Shown in pieces: positions 8,919 to 17,673 of a stretch of 64,000 bases of DNA (position 1 is the stretch's first letter; every line of letters begins with the position of its first letter). Both the position numbers and the translations under genes were made by a program. The stretch spans positions 4,075,501-4,139,500 of the forward strand of contig NZ_CP029190.1 of assembly GCF_008642295.1 (NCBI RefSeq), written 5' to 3'. The notes beneath the pieces are model-generated. The model saw only the letters and a list, made by a program, of their open reading frames with translations, had not been told where the DNA came from and did not search any database. The DNA comes from Streptomyces venezuelae (lineage in GTDB: Bacteria; Actinomycetota; Actinomycetes; Streptomycetales; Streptomycetaceae).

Positions 8919-10778
8919 TCAGGCGGCGCGCACCTCGCGCTCGGGCTGGGCGGTGGACAGGGCGGTCAGCTGGTGGGTGCGGTGGGCGCAGGTGCGGACC
9001 GGCTTGGGCCGACGGCGGGCGGCGAACAGGCGGGGCAGCGCCAGGGTCACGAATCCCTCGGCCTGCATGGCGGCGAAGCCGATGCGGGGCAGGTCGCGGG
9101 TGGTGCGGAAGACCACGAACCGGGGCTCCCAGCGGGGCTGGAACTTGGCGTTGAACTTGTAGAGCGATTCGATCTGGAACCAGCGGGAGAGGAAGACCAG
9201 CAGTCCGCGCCAGGCGCGCAGGACGGGTCCGGCGCCGATCTTCTCGCCGCGGGCCAGGGCCGAGCGGAACATCGCGAAGTTGAGCGAGACCTTTTCGATC
9301 TTGAGGTCGGGGCAGGCCTGCAGGGCGGCCACGATCAGCAGTTCGTTCATGCCGGGGTCGGCGGCGCGGTCGCGGCGCATCAGGTCCAGGGACATGCCGT
9401 CGGGGCCCCAGGGGACGAAGTGGAGGACGGCTTTGAGGTCGCCGAAGGGGCTGGTGTCGCCCTCCTCCGTCCGGTGGGCGGTGGCGATCACGCAGTCGCC
9501 GTCGCCGGGGTCGCCGACCCGGCCCAGGGCCATGGAGAAGCCGCGCTCGGTGTCGGTGCCGCGCCAGGCGTCGGAGGCGCCGCGTACGGCGTCCAGCTCG
9601 GCCTCGGTGAGCTCGCTGACCCGGCGGACCTTGGTGGTGTAGCCGTTGCGCTCGATGCGCTTGACCATCTGGCGGACGTTGCGCATGGCACGGCCGGAGA
9701 GGGAGAAGTCCTTGGTGTCGACGATGGCCTCGTCGCCGAGTTCCAGTGCGTCCAGGCCGGTCTCGCGGGTCCAGACCTCGCCGCCGGTCTCGCTGCAGCC
9801 CATCACGGCGGGGGTCCAGGAGTGGATCCGGGCTTCCGCCATGAACCGCTCGATGGCGCCGGGCCAGGCCTCGACGTCGCCGATCGGGTCGCCGGAGGCG
9901 AGCATCACGCCGGAGACCACCCGGTAGGTGACGGCGGCCTTGCCGCTGGGGGAGAAGACGACGGCCTTGTCGCGGCGGAGCGCGAAGTGGCCGAGGGAGT
10001 CGCGGCCACCGTGCCGGGCCAGCAGCTCGCGCAGCTTGTCCTCGTCCTCGGAGGTCAGCCGGGCGGCCGGGTGCTCGGGGCGGAAGGCCAGGTAGATGGT
10101 GGTGAGGGCGGTCAGCATGCCGAGGGCGCCGAGCGAGTAGCCGACGGTCCAGGACACCCGTCCGTAGTAGTCCATCGGGCCCTCGAAGCCGAAGAGCCCG
10201 TAGATCACGTGCTGGATCTGCTCGTACAGTCCCGGGTCGCCCTTGAGCCGGCCGGGGTGGGAGTTGACGATGACCAGGCCCAGGCCGATGGAGCCGGCGC
10301 TCATCAGGACGAAGTTGGCCAGTGCCTTCCAGCGGCTGCGCGGGTCGGGCAGGGCCTTGAACTCGTTCTGGTGGCGCAGCAGCAGGGCGAGCAGGGCCGC
10401 AGCGATCACTACGCCGATGACCGAGTGGCGGTAGGTGAACTGGGCGACGGCGCCGGCCGGCAGCAGGACGACCGCGGCCCGCCAGGCGCGCCGCTTGCGG
10501 CGCTTGAGGCCGTGGGCGAGGAGCAGCAGCAGGACGCCCGCGCTGATGGCGAGGGCGGCGGCGAAGGGGCCGACGGACCCGGGCAGCACCTCGGTGACCG
10601 CGTGGATCCGGCTGTGCCGGAACCGTGGGAAGACCCCCGCGGCGATGTCGAGGAGACCTACGACGGTGACGGCCGTGCCGACGAGGCCGGGGACAGACTC
10701 CGGTCGTGGGCCGTGGAGCATCCGCCGGATGCGGTTCGGAACCTGACCGGACTTATCGGCATCTATCCTGCTGGACAT
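8919..10778 (-). CDS. Short MprF-like phosphatidylglycerol aminoacyltransferase (DUF2156)
   Basis: A 619-residue membrane enzyme. Six hydrophobic helices occupy roughly residues 28-245. The cytoplasmic half carries the DUF2156/LPG_synthase_C double-GNAT module, with blocks such as SGVMLASGDPIGD, FSLSGRAMRNVRQMVKRIER, SLDLMRRDRAADPGMNELL, and YKFNAKFQPRWEPRFVVF at the end. The family uses aminoacyl-tRNA to add lysine or alanine to phosphatidylglycerol or related lipids, lowering membrane negative charge. It is shorter than full MprF, which has about 14 helices plus flippase. No lysyl-tRNA synthetase domain is fused, unlike mycobacterial LysX. The transferred amino acid cannot be told from sequence. 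It is divergent from an esterase (10928). Confidence 0.88.
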   Translation of the reverse strand: MSSRIDADKSGQVPNRIRRMLHGPRPESVPGLVGTAVTVVGLLDIAAGVFPRFRHSRIHAVTEVLPGSVGPFAAALAISAGVLLLLLAHGLKRRKRRAWRAAVVLLPAGAVAQFTYRHSVIGVVIAAALLALLLRHQNEFKALPDPRSRWKALANFVLMSAGSIGLGLVIVNSHPGRLKGDPGLYEQIQHVIYGLFGFEGPMDYYGRVSWTVGYSLGALGMLTALTTIYLAFRPEHPAARLTSEDEDKLRELLARHGGRDSLGHFALRRDKAVVFSPSGKAAVTYRVVSGVMLASGDPIGDVEAWPGAIERFMAEARIHSWTPAVMGCSETGGEVWTRETGLDALELGDEAIVDTKDFSLSGRAMRNVRQMVKRIERNGYTTKVRRVSELTEAELDAVRGASDAWRGTDTERGFSMALGRVGDPGDGDCVIATAHRTEEGDTSPFGDLKAVLHFVPWGPDGMSLDLMRRDRAADPGMNELLIVAALQACPDLKIEKVSLNFAMFRSALARGEKIGAGPVLRAWRGLLVFLSRWFQIESLYKFNAKFQPRWEPRFVVFRTTRDLPRIGFAAMQAEGFVTLALPRLFAARRRPKPVRTCAHRTHQLTALSTAQPEREVRAA

Positions 10779-10927
10779 CGCTTCCCGTTGCTCCGAGAGA
10801 GATCAAGTGGCCGAAGGCTGCGACCGCCTCCGGAGTGTGCGTCCCTTAGGACGGCGTCAAGGGGCGGCGGGTTCACTCTCGCTCCGGAAACTTTCGACCT
10901 GTCCTCCAGAAAGTCGGCTTACTCCTC
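10779..10927. promoter_or_regulatory. Divergent promoter region, aminoacyl-lipid synthase / esterase
   Basis: A 149-bp spacer between two divergent starts. It holds an inverted repeat ACTTTC (10890-10895) and GAAAGT (10909-10914) with a 13-base spacer, 14 bases before the esterase ATG, and a GGAAAC beginning at 10887 that recalls the -35 of envelope-stress sigma factors, although no convincing matching -10 was found. Suggestive only. Confidence 0.35.
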
Positions 10928-12037
10928 ATGGGTCTCACCAGTAATACGGTTCTGGTCCTGGCCATCGTCGCCGGTGTGCTGCTCTTCGCGGCGACCGTCT
11001 GGCTCTGGCCGCGCCTGGCGGGCCGCACCTGGCGTGCGGTCACCGGCCGCGTCGGACTGCTGCTCGCGACCCAGCTGGCGCTGTTCTCGGCGGTCGGGCT
11101 GGCCGCCAACAAGTCCTTCCTGTTCTACGGCTCCTGGGCCGACCTGTTCGGGCAGCAGACCGGGATGGGCAAGGTCGTCGACCACTCGATGAGCAGCCGG
11201 GACGTCAAGGTCGTCGACAAGCAGCAGCTGGACGTTCCGGGCGGTGACCGGCCGGCCGTGGGCGGGCAGATCCTGAAGGTCGCCATATCGGGGCAGAAGT
11301 CGAAGATCGACAGCCCGGGGTACGTGTACCTGCCGCCGGAGTACTTCCAGCCGCAGTACGAGGACAAGAACTTCCCCGCCTCGATCGTGCTGACCGGCTA
11401 CCCGGGCACCGCCGAGAACCTGATCAAAGGGCTGAACTACCCGATGACGGCCTTCAAGCAGGCCAAGGCGGGCAAGATGAAGCCGATGATCCTGGTCATG
11501 CTGCGGCCGACGGTGGCCCCGCCGCGGGACACCGAGTGCGTGGACATACCGGGCGGCCCGCAGACCGAGACCTTCTTCGCACAGGACCTGCCGCAGGCCA
11601 TCAAGGACACCTTCCGGGTCGGTGACAAGGCGCAGAACATGGGCTTCATCGGCAACTCCACCGGTGGCTACTGCGCCCTGAAGATGGCCGTCCACTACCC
11701 GCAGACCTTCGGGGCGGGGGCCGGTTTGTCCGCGTACTACGAGGCCCCCAGCGACGCCACGACCGGCGATCTGTTCCACGGCGACAACAAGCTGAAGAAG
11801 CGGGCCGACATCCTGCACAGCCTGAAGAACAAGCAGCCCTCGGGTACGTCCTTCCTGGTCACCAGCAGTGAGCAGGGCGAGGGCAACCTCGGGGACACCA
11901 AGAAGTTCATCCAGTCGGTCAAGGGCCCGGACCGGGTCTCCTCGATCATCCTCGACAGCGGCGGCCACAACTTCAACACCTGGCGCCGGGAGATCCCCCC
12001 GATGCTGGAGTGGATGAGCGGGCGCATCCAGGCCTGA
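10928..12037 (+). CDS. Membrane-anchored alpha/beta-hydrolase (esterase family)
   Basis: A 369-residue protein with two N-terminal hydrophobic helices (about 6-29 and 40-60), then an Esterase (antigen-85/esterase-D type) alpha/beta-hydrolase domain. The nucleophile elbow is GNSTGG with Ser near 244. The probable catalytic histidine is H347 in DSGGHNFNTW; the acid is likely one of the aspartates between. The catalytic domain is probably outside the membrane. It is transcribed divergently from the aminoacyl-phosphatidylglycerol synthase across a 149-bp gap. In other bacteria hydrolases that remove the amino acid from aminoacyl-lipids are encoded beside the synthase, so that is the leading hypothesis; a mycolyltransferase-like or general esterase role is the alternative. 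Confidence 0.8.
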   Translation: MGLTSNTVLVLAIVAGVLLFAATVWLWPRLAGRTWRAVTGRVGLLLATQLALFSAVGLAANKSFLFYGSWADLFGQQTGMGKVVDHSMSSRDVKVVDKQQLDVPGGDRPAVGGQILKVAISGQKSKIDSPGYVYLPPEYFQPQYEDKNFPASIVLTGYPGTAENLIKGLNYPMTAFKQAKAGKMKPMILVMLRPTVAPPRDTECVDIPGGPQTETFFAQDLPQAIKDTFRVGDKAQNMGFIGNSTGGYCALKMAVHYPQTFGAGAGLSAYYEAPSDATTGDLFHGDNKLKKRADILHSLKNKQPSGTSFLVTSSEQGEGNLGDTKKFIQSVKGPDRVSSIILDSGGHNFNTWRREIPPMLEWMSGRIQA

Positions 12038-12045
12038 CCGGCCGG

Positions 12046-13023
12046 TCAGCCGTCCTGGGGCCGGTCCCGGCGCAGCGCCCGGTGCACCCCTTCCGCGGTG
12101 AGGACGCCGGCCGGCTCGCCGGAGTCCGGATCGGTGACCCCGATCCGGCCCGAGTCCTCCTGGAGCAGCAGCGCGAGCGCCTCCCGCAGCGAGGCGCCCA
12201 GCGGTACCGAGGCGGCCGGCGGGGTGCCGTGGGCCGCCGTCAGGTCGGCCGCCTCCAGGTCGGCCGCCTCCACCGGGGTCACCGCGAGCCGCTTCAGGCT
12301 CCGGTCGGCGCCGACGAAGCCGGCCACGTACGCATTGGCGGGCGCGGCCAGTACGGTCGCCGGGGCGGCGAACTGCTCGATGGTGCCGTGCCCGTAGACC
12401 GCGATCCGGTCGCCGAGCCGGACCGCCTCCTCCAGGTCGTGCGTGACCAGCAGGATGGTCTTCCGCACCGACTTCTGCAGGGCCAGGAACTCGTTCTGCA
12501 GGCGCTCGCGGACCACCGGGTCCACCGCCCCGAAGGGCTCGTCCATCAGCAGGACCGGCGGATCGGCGGCGAGCGCCCGGGCGACCCCGACCCGCTGGCG
12601 CTGCCCGCCGGACAGCTGTTCCGGGTACCGGCCGCCGTAGACCGCCGGGTCCAGGCCGACGAGTTCGAGCAGTTCGGCGGCGCGGGCCCGGGCCTTGGCC
12701 TTGGGGGCGCCGAGCAGCTGCGGCACGGTCGCGGTGTTCTCCAGGACCGTCTTGTGCGGGAACAGTCCGACCTGCTGGATGACATAGCCGATCCGGCGGC
12801 GCAGTTCGACGGGGTCGGCCGCGGCGATGTCCTGGCCGTCCAGCAGGATCCGGCCCCCGGTGGGCTCGATCAGCCGGTTGACCATCTTCATGGTGGTCGT
12901 CTTGCCGCAGCCCGACGGCCCCACCAAAGTGACCAGTTCGCCCTCCGCCACCTCGAAGGAGAGGTCGGCGACGGCGGTCGTCCCATCGGGGTAGCGCTTG
13001 GTCACGTGCTCGAATCGGATCAC
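12046..13023 (-). CDS. Osmoprotectant ABC transporter ATP-binding protein (OpuCA-like)
   Basis: ATPase of a glycine betaine/carnitine/choline-type importer. A 325-residue protein with Walker A GPSGCGKTT (about 35-43), Q-loop, signature LSGGQRQRVGVARAL, Walker B VLLMDEPFG, and the H-loop VTHD. After the ATPase, the C-terminal 70 residues contain one CBS-like segment (LREALALLLQEDSGRIGVTD), as in OpuCA/ProV proteins, where such modules sense ionic strength. It is encoded opposite to the two permeases and the binding protein, with a 133-bp divergent spacer, so the four subunits are probably controlled from one intergenic region. Confidence 0.9.
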   Translation of the reverse strand: MIRFEHVTKRYPDGTTAVADLSFEVAEGELVTLVGPSGCGKTTTMKMVNRLIEPTGGRILLDGQDIAAADPVELRRRIGYVIQQVGLFPHKTVLENTATVPQLLGAPKAKARARAAELLELVGLDPAVYGGRYPEQLSGGQRQRVGVARALAADPPVLLMDEPFGAVDPVVRERLQNEFLALQKSVRKTILLVTHDLEEAVRLGDRIAVYGHGTIEQFAAPATVLAAPANAYVAGFVGADRSLKRLAVTPVEAADLEAADLTAAHGTPPAASVPLGASLREALALLLQEDSGRIGVTDPDSGEPAGVLTAEGVHRALRRDRPQDG

Positions 13024-13156
13024 TGCGCCATCCTCCCTTACCGGTGCAAGCGTTTTGTAAAGGGAGCGTTGCCCGGTTGCGAAGGATTCCGGCCAACGTC
13101 ACCTCCTGGGGTTAGGGTCGCTACTGAACACGGGTTCGGTGACGGGGGGTGAAGGT

Positions 13157-13840
13157 GTGGCGGCAGCGAACTGCCTGGTGGCGAACGACTGGATCTGCTG
13201 GGAGTACCTCCGCAGCCGGAGCCAGGAGCTGACCGACGCCACCCTCCAGCACATCGGGATCACCCTGCTCGCGGTGTCCATCGGGGTGCTCGTCTCGGTG
13301 CCGCTGGCCCTGCTGGCCCGCCGTGGCCGCCGGTACGCGGCCCCGGTGCTGGGCGTCTCCACCGTGCTCTACACGATCCCCTCGCTGGCCATGTTCTCCC
13401 TGCTGCTCCCGCTGTTCGGGCTGTCGGCGGCCACCGCGCTGGTGGTGACCGGCCTGGTGCTCTACTCGCTCACCATCCTGGTCCGCAATGCGCTGGCCGG
13501 GCTGGAGGCCGTACCGGAGGAGGTCCGGGAGGCCGCGCGCGGTATGGGATACGGGCCGGGGCGGCTGTTCTGGCAGGTGGAGCTGCCGCTGGTACTGCCG
13601 GCACTGCTGGCCGGGGTCCGGATCGCCACCGTGTCCACGGTGGCGCTGACCACGGTCGGTTCGATCGTCGGCAAGGGCGGGCTGGGCAATCTGCTGGCCC
13701 CCGCGGTGGACAGCTCCTTCAAAGCCCAGGTGCTCACGGCCTCGGTCCTGTGCGTGCTGCTCGCCCTGGTCGCCGATCTGCTGCTGCTCGGGCTCCAGCG
13801 GGTGCTGACGCCGTGGACCCGCGTCGCGAAGGGGGCCTGA
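13157..13840 (+). CDS. Osmoprotectant ABC transporter permease (OpuCB-like)
   Basis: A 227-residue inner-membrane permease with about five or six helices and the BPD_transp_1 EAA loop EVREAARGMGYGPGRLFWQVELPLVLPALLAG near 120-150. The N-terminus CLVANDWICWEYL is characteristic of the OpuCB/OpuCD group. The GTG at 13157 is preferred because a G-rich stretch (13144-13152) lies just upstream; an in-frame GTG at 13139 has no visible ribosome-binding site. The partner permease starts four bases after the stop. Confidence 0.88.
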   Translation: MAAANCLVANDWICWEYLRSRSQELTDATLQHIGITLLAVSIGVLVSVPLALLARRGRRYAAPVLGVSTVLYTIPSLAMFSLLLPLFGLSAATALVVTGLVLYSLTILVRNALAGLEAVPEEVREAARGMGYGPGRLFWQVELPLVLPALLAGVRIATVSTVALTTVGSIVGKGGLGNLLAPAVDSSFKAQVLTASVLCVLLALVADLLLLGLQRVLTPWTRVAKGA

Positions 13841-13844
13841 GGAC

Positions 13845-14528
13845 ATGGGCGGGGCGTGGGGCGGCACCTGGGACTGGCTCACGGACGGGGCCAACTGGGC
13901 CGGCGAGAACGGGGTCTGGCATCGGCTCGCGGAGCATGCGTACGTGAGCGGGCTGGCCCTGGCCATCGCCTGCGCGGTGGCCCTGCCGGTCGGCCTGTAC
14001 CTGGGGCACCTCGGCAAGGGGGGTGCGCTCGCCGTCAACGTCTCCAACGTGGGCCGGGCGGTCCCGGTCTTTGCGGTGCTGGCCCTGTTCATGGTCTCCC
14101 CGCTGCGCAACTCCGGCTATGCGCCCACGGTGACGGCGCTGGTCCTGTTCGCCATCCCGCCGCTGCTGACCAATGCGTACGTCGGCATGCGCGAGGTGGA
14201 CCGCTCGGTGGTCGAGGCCGCCCGGGGGATGGGCATGTCCGGCGGGCAGCTGTTCCTCCGGGTGGAACTGCCGCTGTCCCGCGGGCTGCTGATGACCGGG
14301 CTGCGGACCGCCGCCGTCCAGGTGGTCGCGACGGCCACGATCGCGGCCATGGTCGGCCAGGGCGGGCTGGGGCGGATCATCACCGCAGGCTTCAACACGT
14401 ACAACACCCCGCAGGTCATCGCGGGGGCGCTGCTGGTGGCCCTGTTGGCGCTGCTGGTGGAGGGCGTCCTGCTGGCCGCCGACCGGCTGCTGTCGCCCGC
14501 CCGGCGCCGGCTTCCCCGAACGTCCTGA
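13845..14528 (+). CDS. Osmoprotectant ABC transporter permease (OpuCD-like)
   Basis: Second permease subunit, 227 residues, with a Trp-rich N-terminus (WGGTWDWLTDGANW) and about six helices. The EAA loop reads SVVEAARGMGMSGGQLFLRVELPL. It starts four bases after the first permease and ends 13 bases before the binding-protein gene, so the three form one operon. Two different permeases form the heterodimeric channel, as in OpuC of Bacillus. Confidence 0.88.
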   Translation: MGGAWGGTWDWLTDGANWAGENGVWHRLAEHAYVSGLALAIACAVALPVGLYLGHLGKGGALAVNVSNVGRAVPVFAVLALFMVSPLRNSGYAPTVTALVLFAIPPLLTNAYVGMREVDRSVVEAARGMGMSGGQLFLRVELPLSRGLLMTGLRTAAVQVVATATIAAMVGQGGLGRIITAGFNTYNTPQVIAGALLVALLALLVEGVLLAADRLLSPARRRLPRTS

Positions 14529-14541
14529 ACGGAGACCCTGA

Positions 14542-15540
14542 ATGCATCACAGCACGACCAAGGCCGGGCGCGTCCTCGGCGCTGCGCTGGGCGCCCTGGC
14601 CCTCGCCGTGTCGCTGACCGCCTGCGGCGGTGACAGCCTGGAGAAGGCGAAGGACGGCGGCGGCCCGGCGAGCGCCGGCGGGACCGGCGGGGCCAAGGGC
14701 AAGCTGGTGATCGGCGCGGCCGGGTTCACCGAGTCCAATGTGCTGGCCGAGCTGTACTCCCAGCTGCTGAAGGACGCCGGGTACGGCACCTCGATCACCA
14801 CGGTCAAGAACCGCGAGCTGTACGAGCCGGCCCTGGAGAAGGGCGAGATCGACATCGTCCCGGAGTACGCGGCGACGCTCGCGGAGTTCCTCAATGCCAA
14901 GGTGAACGGGCCGAAGGCGCCGGAGGAGAAGCCGGTGGCCTCCGGCGATGTGGCGGCGACCACGGCCGCCCTGGAGAAGCTGGCGGCGCCGCTGGGCCTC
15001 AAGGCGCTGCCGGCGGGGCGGGCCGTCGATCAGAACGCCTTCGCGGTGAGCCGGGAATTCGCCGCCAAGAACAACCTGAAGACCCTTTCCGACCTCGGGA
15101 AATCCGGTCTGAAGGTGAAGATCGCGGCCGGTGACGAATGCGCGGTCCGCCCGTTCTGTGCACCCGGATTGAAGAAAACATACGGAATCGACGTTTCCGG
15201 CATTGATCCCAAGGGCGTCGGCACACCGCAGGCCAAGCAGGCGGTGAAGGACGGTGTCGACCAGCTGGTGCTGACCACCACCACGGACGCCACCCTGGAC
15301 GGCTACGGCCTGGTCCTGCTGGAGGACGACAAGAAACTCCAGAACGCCGACAACGTCCTCCCGGTGGTGAATGCCAAGGACGCCGGCAGCCCGGAGGTCG
15401 CGACCGTGCTCGGCAAGCTCACCGATGCCCTGACCACGGCCGATCTCACCGAACTCAACCGCAAGGTGGATACCGAACGCGCCAAGCCGGCGGATGTGGC
15501 GAAGGCCTGGCTCCAGTCCAAGGGGCTGCTCGGGAACTGA
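14542..15540 (+). CDS. Osmoprotectant ABC transporter substrate-binding lipoprotein (OpuCC-like)
   Basis: A 332-residue lipoprotein. The signal peptide ends with the lipobox LTAC, with Cys28 as the anchor, followed by a Gly-rich linker. The OpuAC-type domain begins at KLVIGAAGFTESNVLAELY and contains EIDIVPEYAATLAEFL and a late VLPVVNAKDAG block. It binds quaternary amines outside the membrane and delivers them to the two permeases upstream. The ligand (glycine betaine, choline, carnitine) cannot be fixed without the aromatic-cage residues being modelled. Confidence 0.9.
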   Translation: MHHSTTKAGRVLGAALGALALAVSLTACGGDSLEKAKDGGGPASAGGTGGAKGKLVIGAAGFTESNVLAELYSQLLKDAGYGTSITTVKNRELYEPALEKGEIDIVPEYAATLAEFLNAKVNGPKAPEEKPVASGDVAATTAALEKLAAPLGLKALPAGRAVDQNAFAVSREFAAKNNLKTLSDLGKSGLKVKIAAGDECAVRPFCAPGLKKTYGIDVSGIDPKGVGTPQAKQAVKDGVDQLVLTTTTDATLDGYGLVLLEDDKKLQNADNVLPVVNAKDAGSPEVATVLGKLTDALTTADLTELNRKVDTERAKPADVAKAWLQSKGLLGN

Positions 15541-15635
15541 AAAACCGGCGGTCGCGCTGCCGGGGGTAACCGCCTGGAAACAGATTTACCGGGCGGCTAC
15601 CCCAACCGACCTCCACTCCCTGTAAATTTCGGGCC

Positions 15636-16670
15636 ATGCCCCGTGGACGCCACCGCAATCCCGAACCCCTGCACCGGCTGCTCACGCCTTCGGCGGTCGC
15701 CGGTGTCTCCGTCACCACCGCCGTTGCAGCCTGGCTACCTGCAGAAACGTTGACGCTGAGACTGCTGGTGGCCGTCACGGCCGCCGCCGGCATCACCGGT
15801 GCCGTGCTCATGCGGTCCTGGGACCGGGCGGCCGGGCGGCGGGTCTCCGAACTCGCCCGCGACCGGGTCAAGGACGAGTGGCGGACCGAGGAGCGCATAG
15901 CCGAGCTGGAGTCCGACCTGGAGGAGGCCCGGGTGCTGCGCGCCAAGCTGGACGCCAAACTCCGGGCCAAGCGGGTCGAACTGGCGGGTCTGCGCAGCGA
16001 GCACGCCGCCCTGCTGCGGCGGTACGCCACGGCGGAGACCGAGCGGGCGAGCGCCCTGGAGGGCCGCCGGCTGCTGGCGATCGAGGCGGCCTCGCCGTCC
16101 TCCTCCGCCCCCAGGGAACTTCCGCCGGTCTCCGAGGAGCGCACGGCCGCGGGTGCCCCGACCCCGGTGGGCTACGCCCGGGCGAACGCGGCGCTGGCCG
16201 CGCTGGCGCGCCGGGGCGACCGCCCGTCGGCGGCCCCGGCCCGCCGGCTGGCCGCCACCGTGGCCCCGTACACGCCGCCCCGGCGCTCCGCCGCCCGGGT
16301 GGAGGGCGGGTTCGACTTCTTCGGCACCCAGGCCGCGGCCGGAACTGCTGCTTCGCAGGCCCGGGCGGCCATCGAGGCGGTCCAGCACGAGGATCTCGCC
16401 GATGTGGTGGGCGAGGAGGCGCTGGCCGCGCACAAGGCCGAGTCGACGGCCCGGGCGACCCGGGCAGGCCGGGCCGCGCTGCCCGCCGTGCCGGCCGCCC
16501 CTGCCGTGCCGGCTCCGGCCGGGGACTCCGCCCCGGAGGCCGCGGATGCCGCCGCCGGTGAGGCCGGGGAGGCCGGGGAGGCCGGGGATGCCGGCCAGGT
16601 CATCGATCTGACCGCGCACGACGAGACCGAGCCGATCGACGTGGCCCGGCTGCGAACCGCCATCTCCTGA
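15636..16670 (+). CDS. Coiled-coil membrane protein of unknown function
   Basis: I do not recognise a named family. The 344-residue protein begins with a basic segment, two hydrophobic helices (about 18-34 and 38-58), then a long charged coiled coil (roughly 65-135, RVSELARDRVKDEWRTEERIAELESDLEEAR and onward). A Pro/Ala-rich middle contains YARANAALAALARRGDRP and FDFFGTQ patches. The C-terminal 80 residues are Ala/Gly/Glu-rich, with three near-perfect EAG repeats, and end in the conserved-looking VIDLTAHDETEPIDVARLRTAIS. It stands alone between the transporter and the NAT gene. Topology suggests a hairpin anchor with a long cytoplasmic arm. Confidence 0.75.
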   Translation: MPRGRHRNPEPLHRLLTPSAVAGVSVTTAVAAWLPAETLTLRLLVAVTAAAGITGAVLMRSWDRAAGRRVSELARDRVKDEWRTEERIAELESDLEEARVLRAKLDAKLRAKRVELAGLRSEHAALLRRYATAETERASALEGRRLLAIEAASPSSSAPRELPPVSEERTAAGAPTPVGYARANAALAALARRGDRPSAAPARRLAATVAPYTPPRRSAARVEGGFDFFGTQAAAGTAASQARAAIEAVQHEDLADVVGEEALAAHKAESTARATRAGRAALPAVPAAPAVPAPAGDSAPEAADAAAGEAGEAGEAGDAGQVIDLTAHDETEPIDVARLRTAIS

Positions 16671-16753
16671 CGTCCGCGGCGGCCCCCGGCCCTGCTCGGG
16701 GTGGATACGAGGCGATCACCGGTCCAGGGCGGTGCCCGTCGGCTCGGCTCGGT

Positions 16754-17605
16754 TCAGGCTTTGGCGGCCTGCTCCGTCAGCCAGGCCTCGTGGGCCCGGG
16801 TCACCTTCGTCCAGAGTGCCGCCCGGTCGTCCGCGGTCAGATCGTCCAGCTCGCGCCCGAAGACGGTCGCGATGGCGTCGTAGAACTCCTCCGCGCCGGT
16901 CAGCTCGGTCTCGCTGGGGCCCTTGGCCCCGTCGATCCGGGTGAGCACCCGGCCCCGCAGCAGATCGATCCCCTCCGCATCGCGGCGCAGCAGGGTGAGG
17001 GTGCGGACGAAGGAGGAGTCCTCGGCGGTGGACAGCCGGAGGTGTTCGGCCTCGAAGTCCGCGATCACCGAGGGGGCGGCGCGGAAGTTCGTCACCGGGA
17101 ACGGGCCGCCGGCACTCTGAAGGCTCCAGCCCGGCCCGTCCGGCCCGGTGAGCGGCTCCATCCGGTAGCCGAACTCGCCCTGCTCGTAGGAGCCTTCGAG
17201 GAGCGGCAGCGGATCGTACGGGCCGTCGCCCAGCCCGGCGTCGACGAAGTAGGGGGTGCCGTCGACCCGGACGACCAGCGCCATGTGGTTGCCGTTGACC
17301 TCGCGCGCGTCCAGGTCCTCGTACACGCCCCCGACGTGCCGGGTGACCTCGTAGCCCAGTGACTCCAGCAGCGCCGCGAAGGCGCCGTTGAGGTGGAAGC
17401 AGTAGCCGCCCCGGCCGGCCGCGATGCGGCGCGCCGACAGCTCCGGATCGATACCGGGGGGCCGGCCGAGCTGGATGTCGATGTTCTCGTACGGGATGCG
17501 CTCCAGGTGGGCGCGCTGCAGGGCGAACAGGGCCTCGGCGGAGGGCGTGCCGGGGTCGGATATGCCCAGCCGGCGGAGGTAGCCGGCGGATATGCCAGAG
17601 ATCAT
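16754..17605 (-). CDS. Arylamine N-acetyltransferase
   Basis: Transfers acetyl from acetyl-CoA to arylamines, hydrazines or hydroxylamines by a ping-pong mechanism. The catalytic triad is complete: Cys69 in RGGYCFHLNG, His107 in VNGNHMALVV and Asp122 in YFVDAGLGD. These are the same residue numbers as in the Salmonella enzyme. The N-terminal PYENIDIQLGR block is also typical. Length 283 residues, normal for the family. In actinomycetes NAT-like enzymes also close amide bonds in ansamycin synthesis, but no such cluster is present here, so a general xenobiotic role is more likely. Confidence 0.93.
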   Translation of the reverse strand: MISGISAGYLRRLGISDPGTPSAEALFALQRAHLERIPYENIDIQLGRPPGIDPELSARRIAAGRGGYCFHLNGAFAALLESLGYEVTRHVGGVYEDLDAREVNGNHMALVVRVDGTPYFVDAGLGDGPYDPLPLLEGSYEQGEFGYRMEPLTGPDGPGWSLQSAGGPFPVTNFRAAPSVIADFEAEHLRLSTAEDSSFVRTLTLLRRDAEGIDLLRGRVLTRIDGAKGPSETELTGAEEFYDAIATVFGRELDDLTADDRAALWTKVTRAHEAWLTEQAAKA

Positions 17606-17646
17606 GACTCAACCCTAGGCGTGGCAGGGCCGCGGGCGCCCGCAAA

Positions 17647-17665
17647 CCGCCCTGATCCAGGGCGG
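17647..17665 (-). terminator. Hairpin after nuoD
   Basis: Perfect 8-bp arms CCGCCCTG (17647-17654) and CAGGGCGG (17658-17665) around ATC. It lies nine bases beyond the nuoD stop on the minus strand and before the NAT gene, separating the two genes. Confidence 0.6.
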
Positions 17666-17673
17666 ATTCGGCG

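Noticed and set aside
8379..11192. 937-codon plus-strand open frame opposite folP and the aminoacyl-lipid synthase
   Set aside because: It is a shadow frame of two convincing minus-strand genes, with a low-complexity Gly/Ala/Val composition and no motifs.
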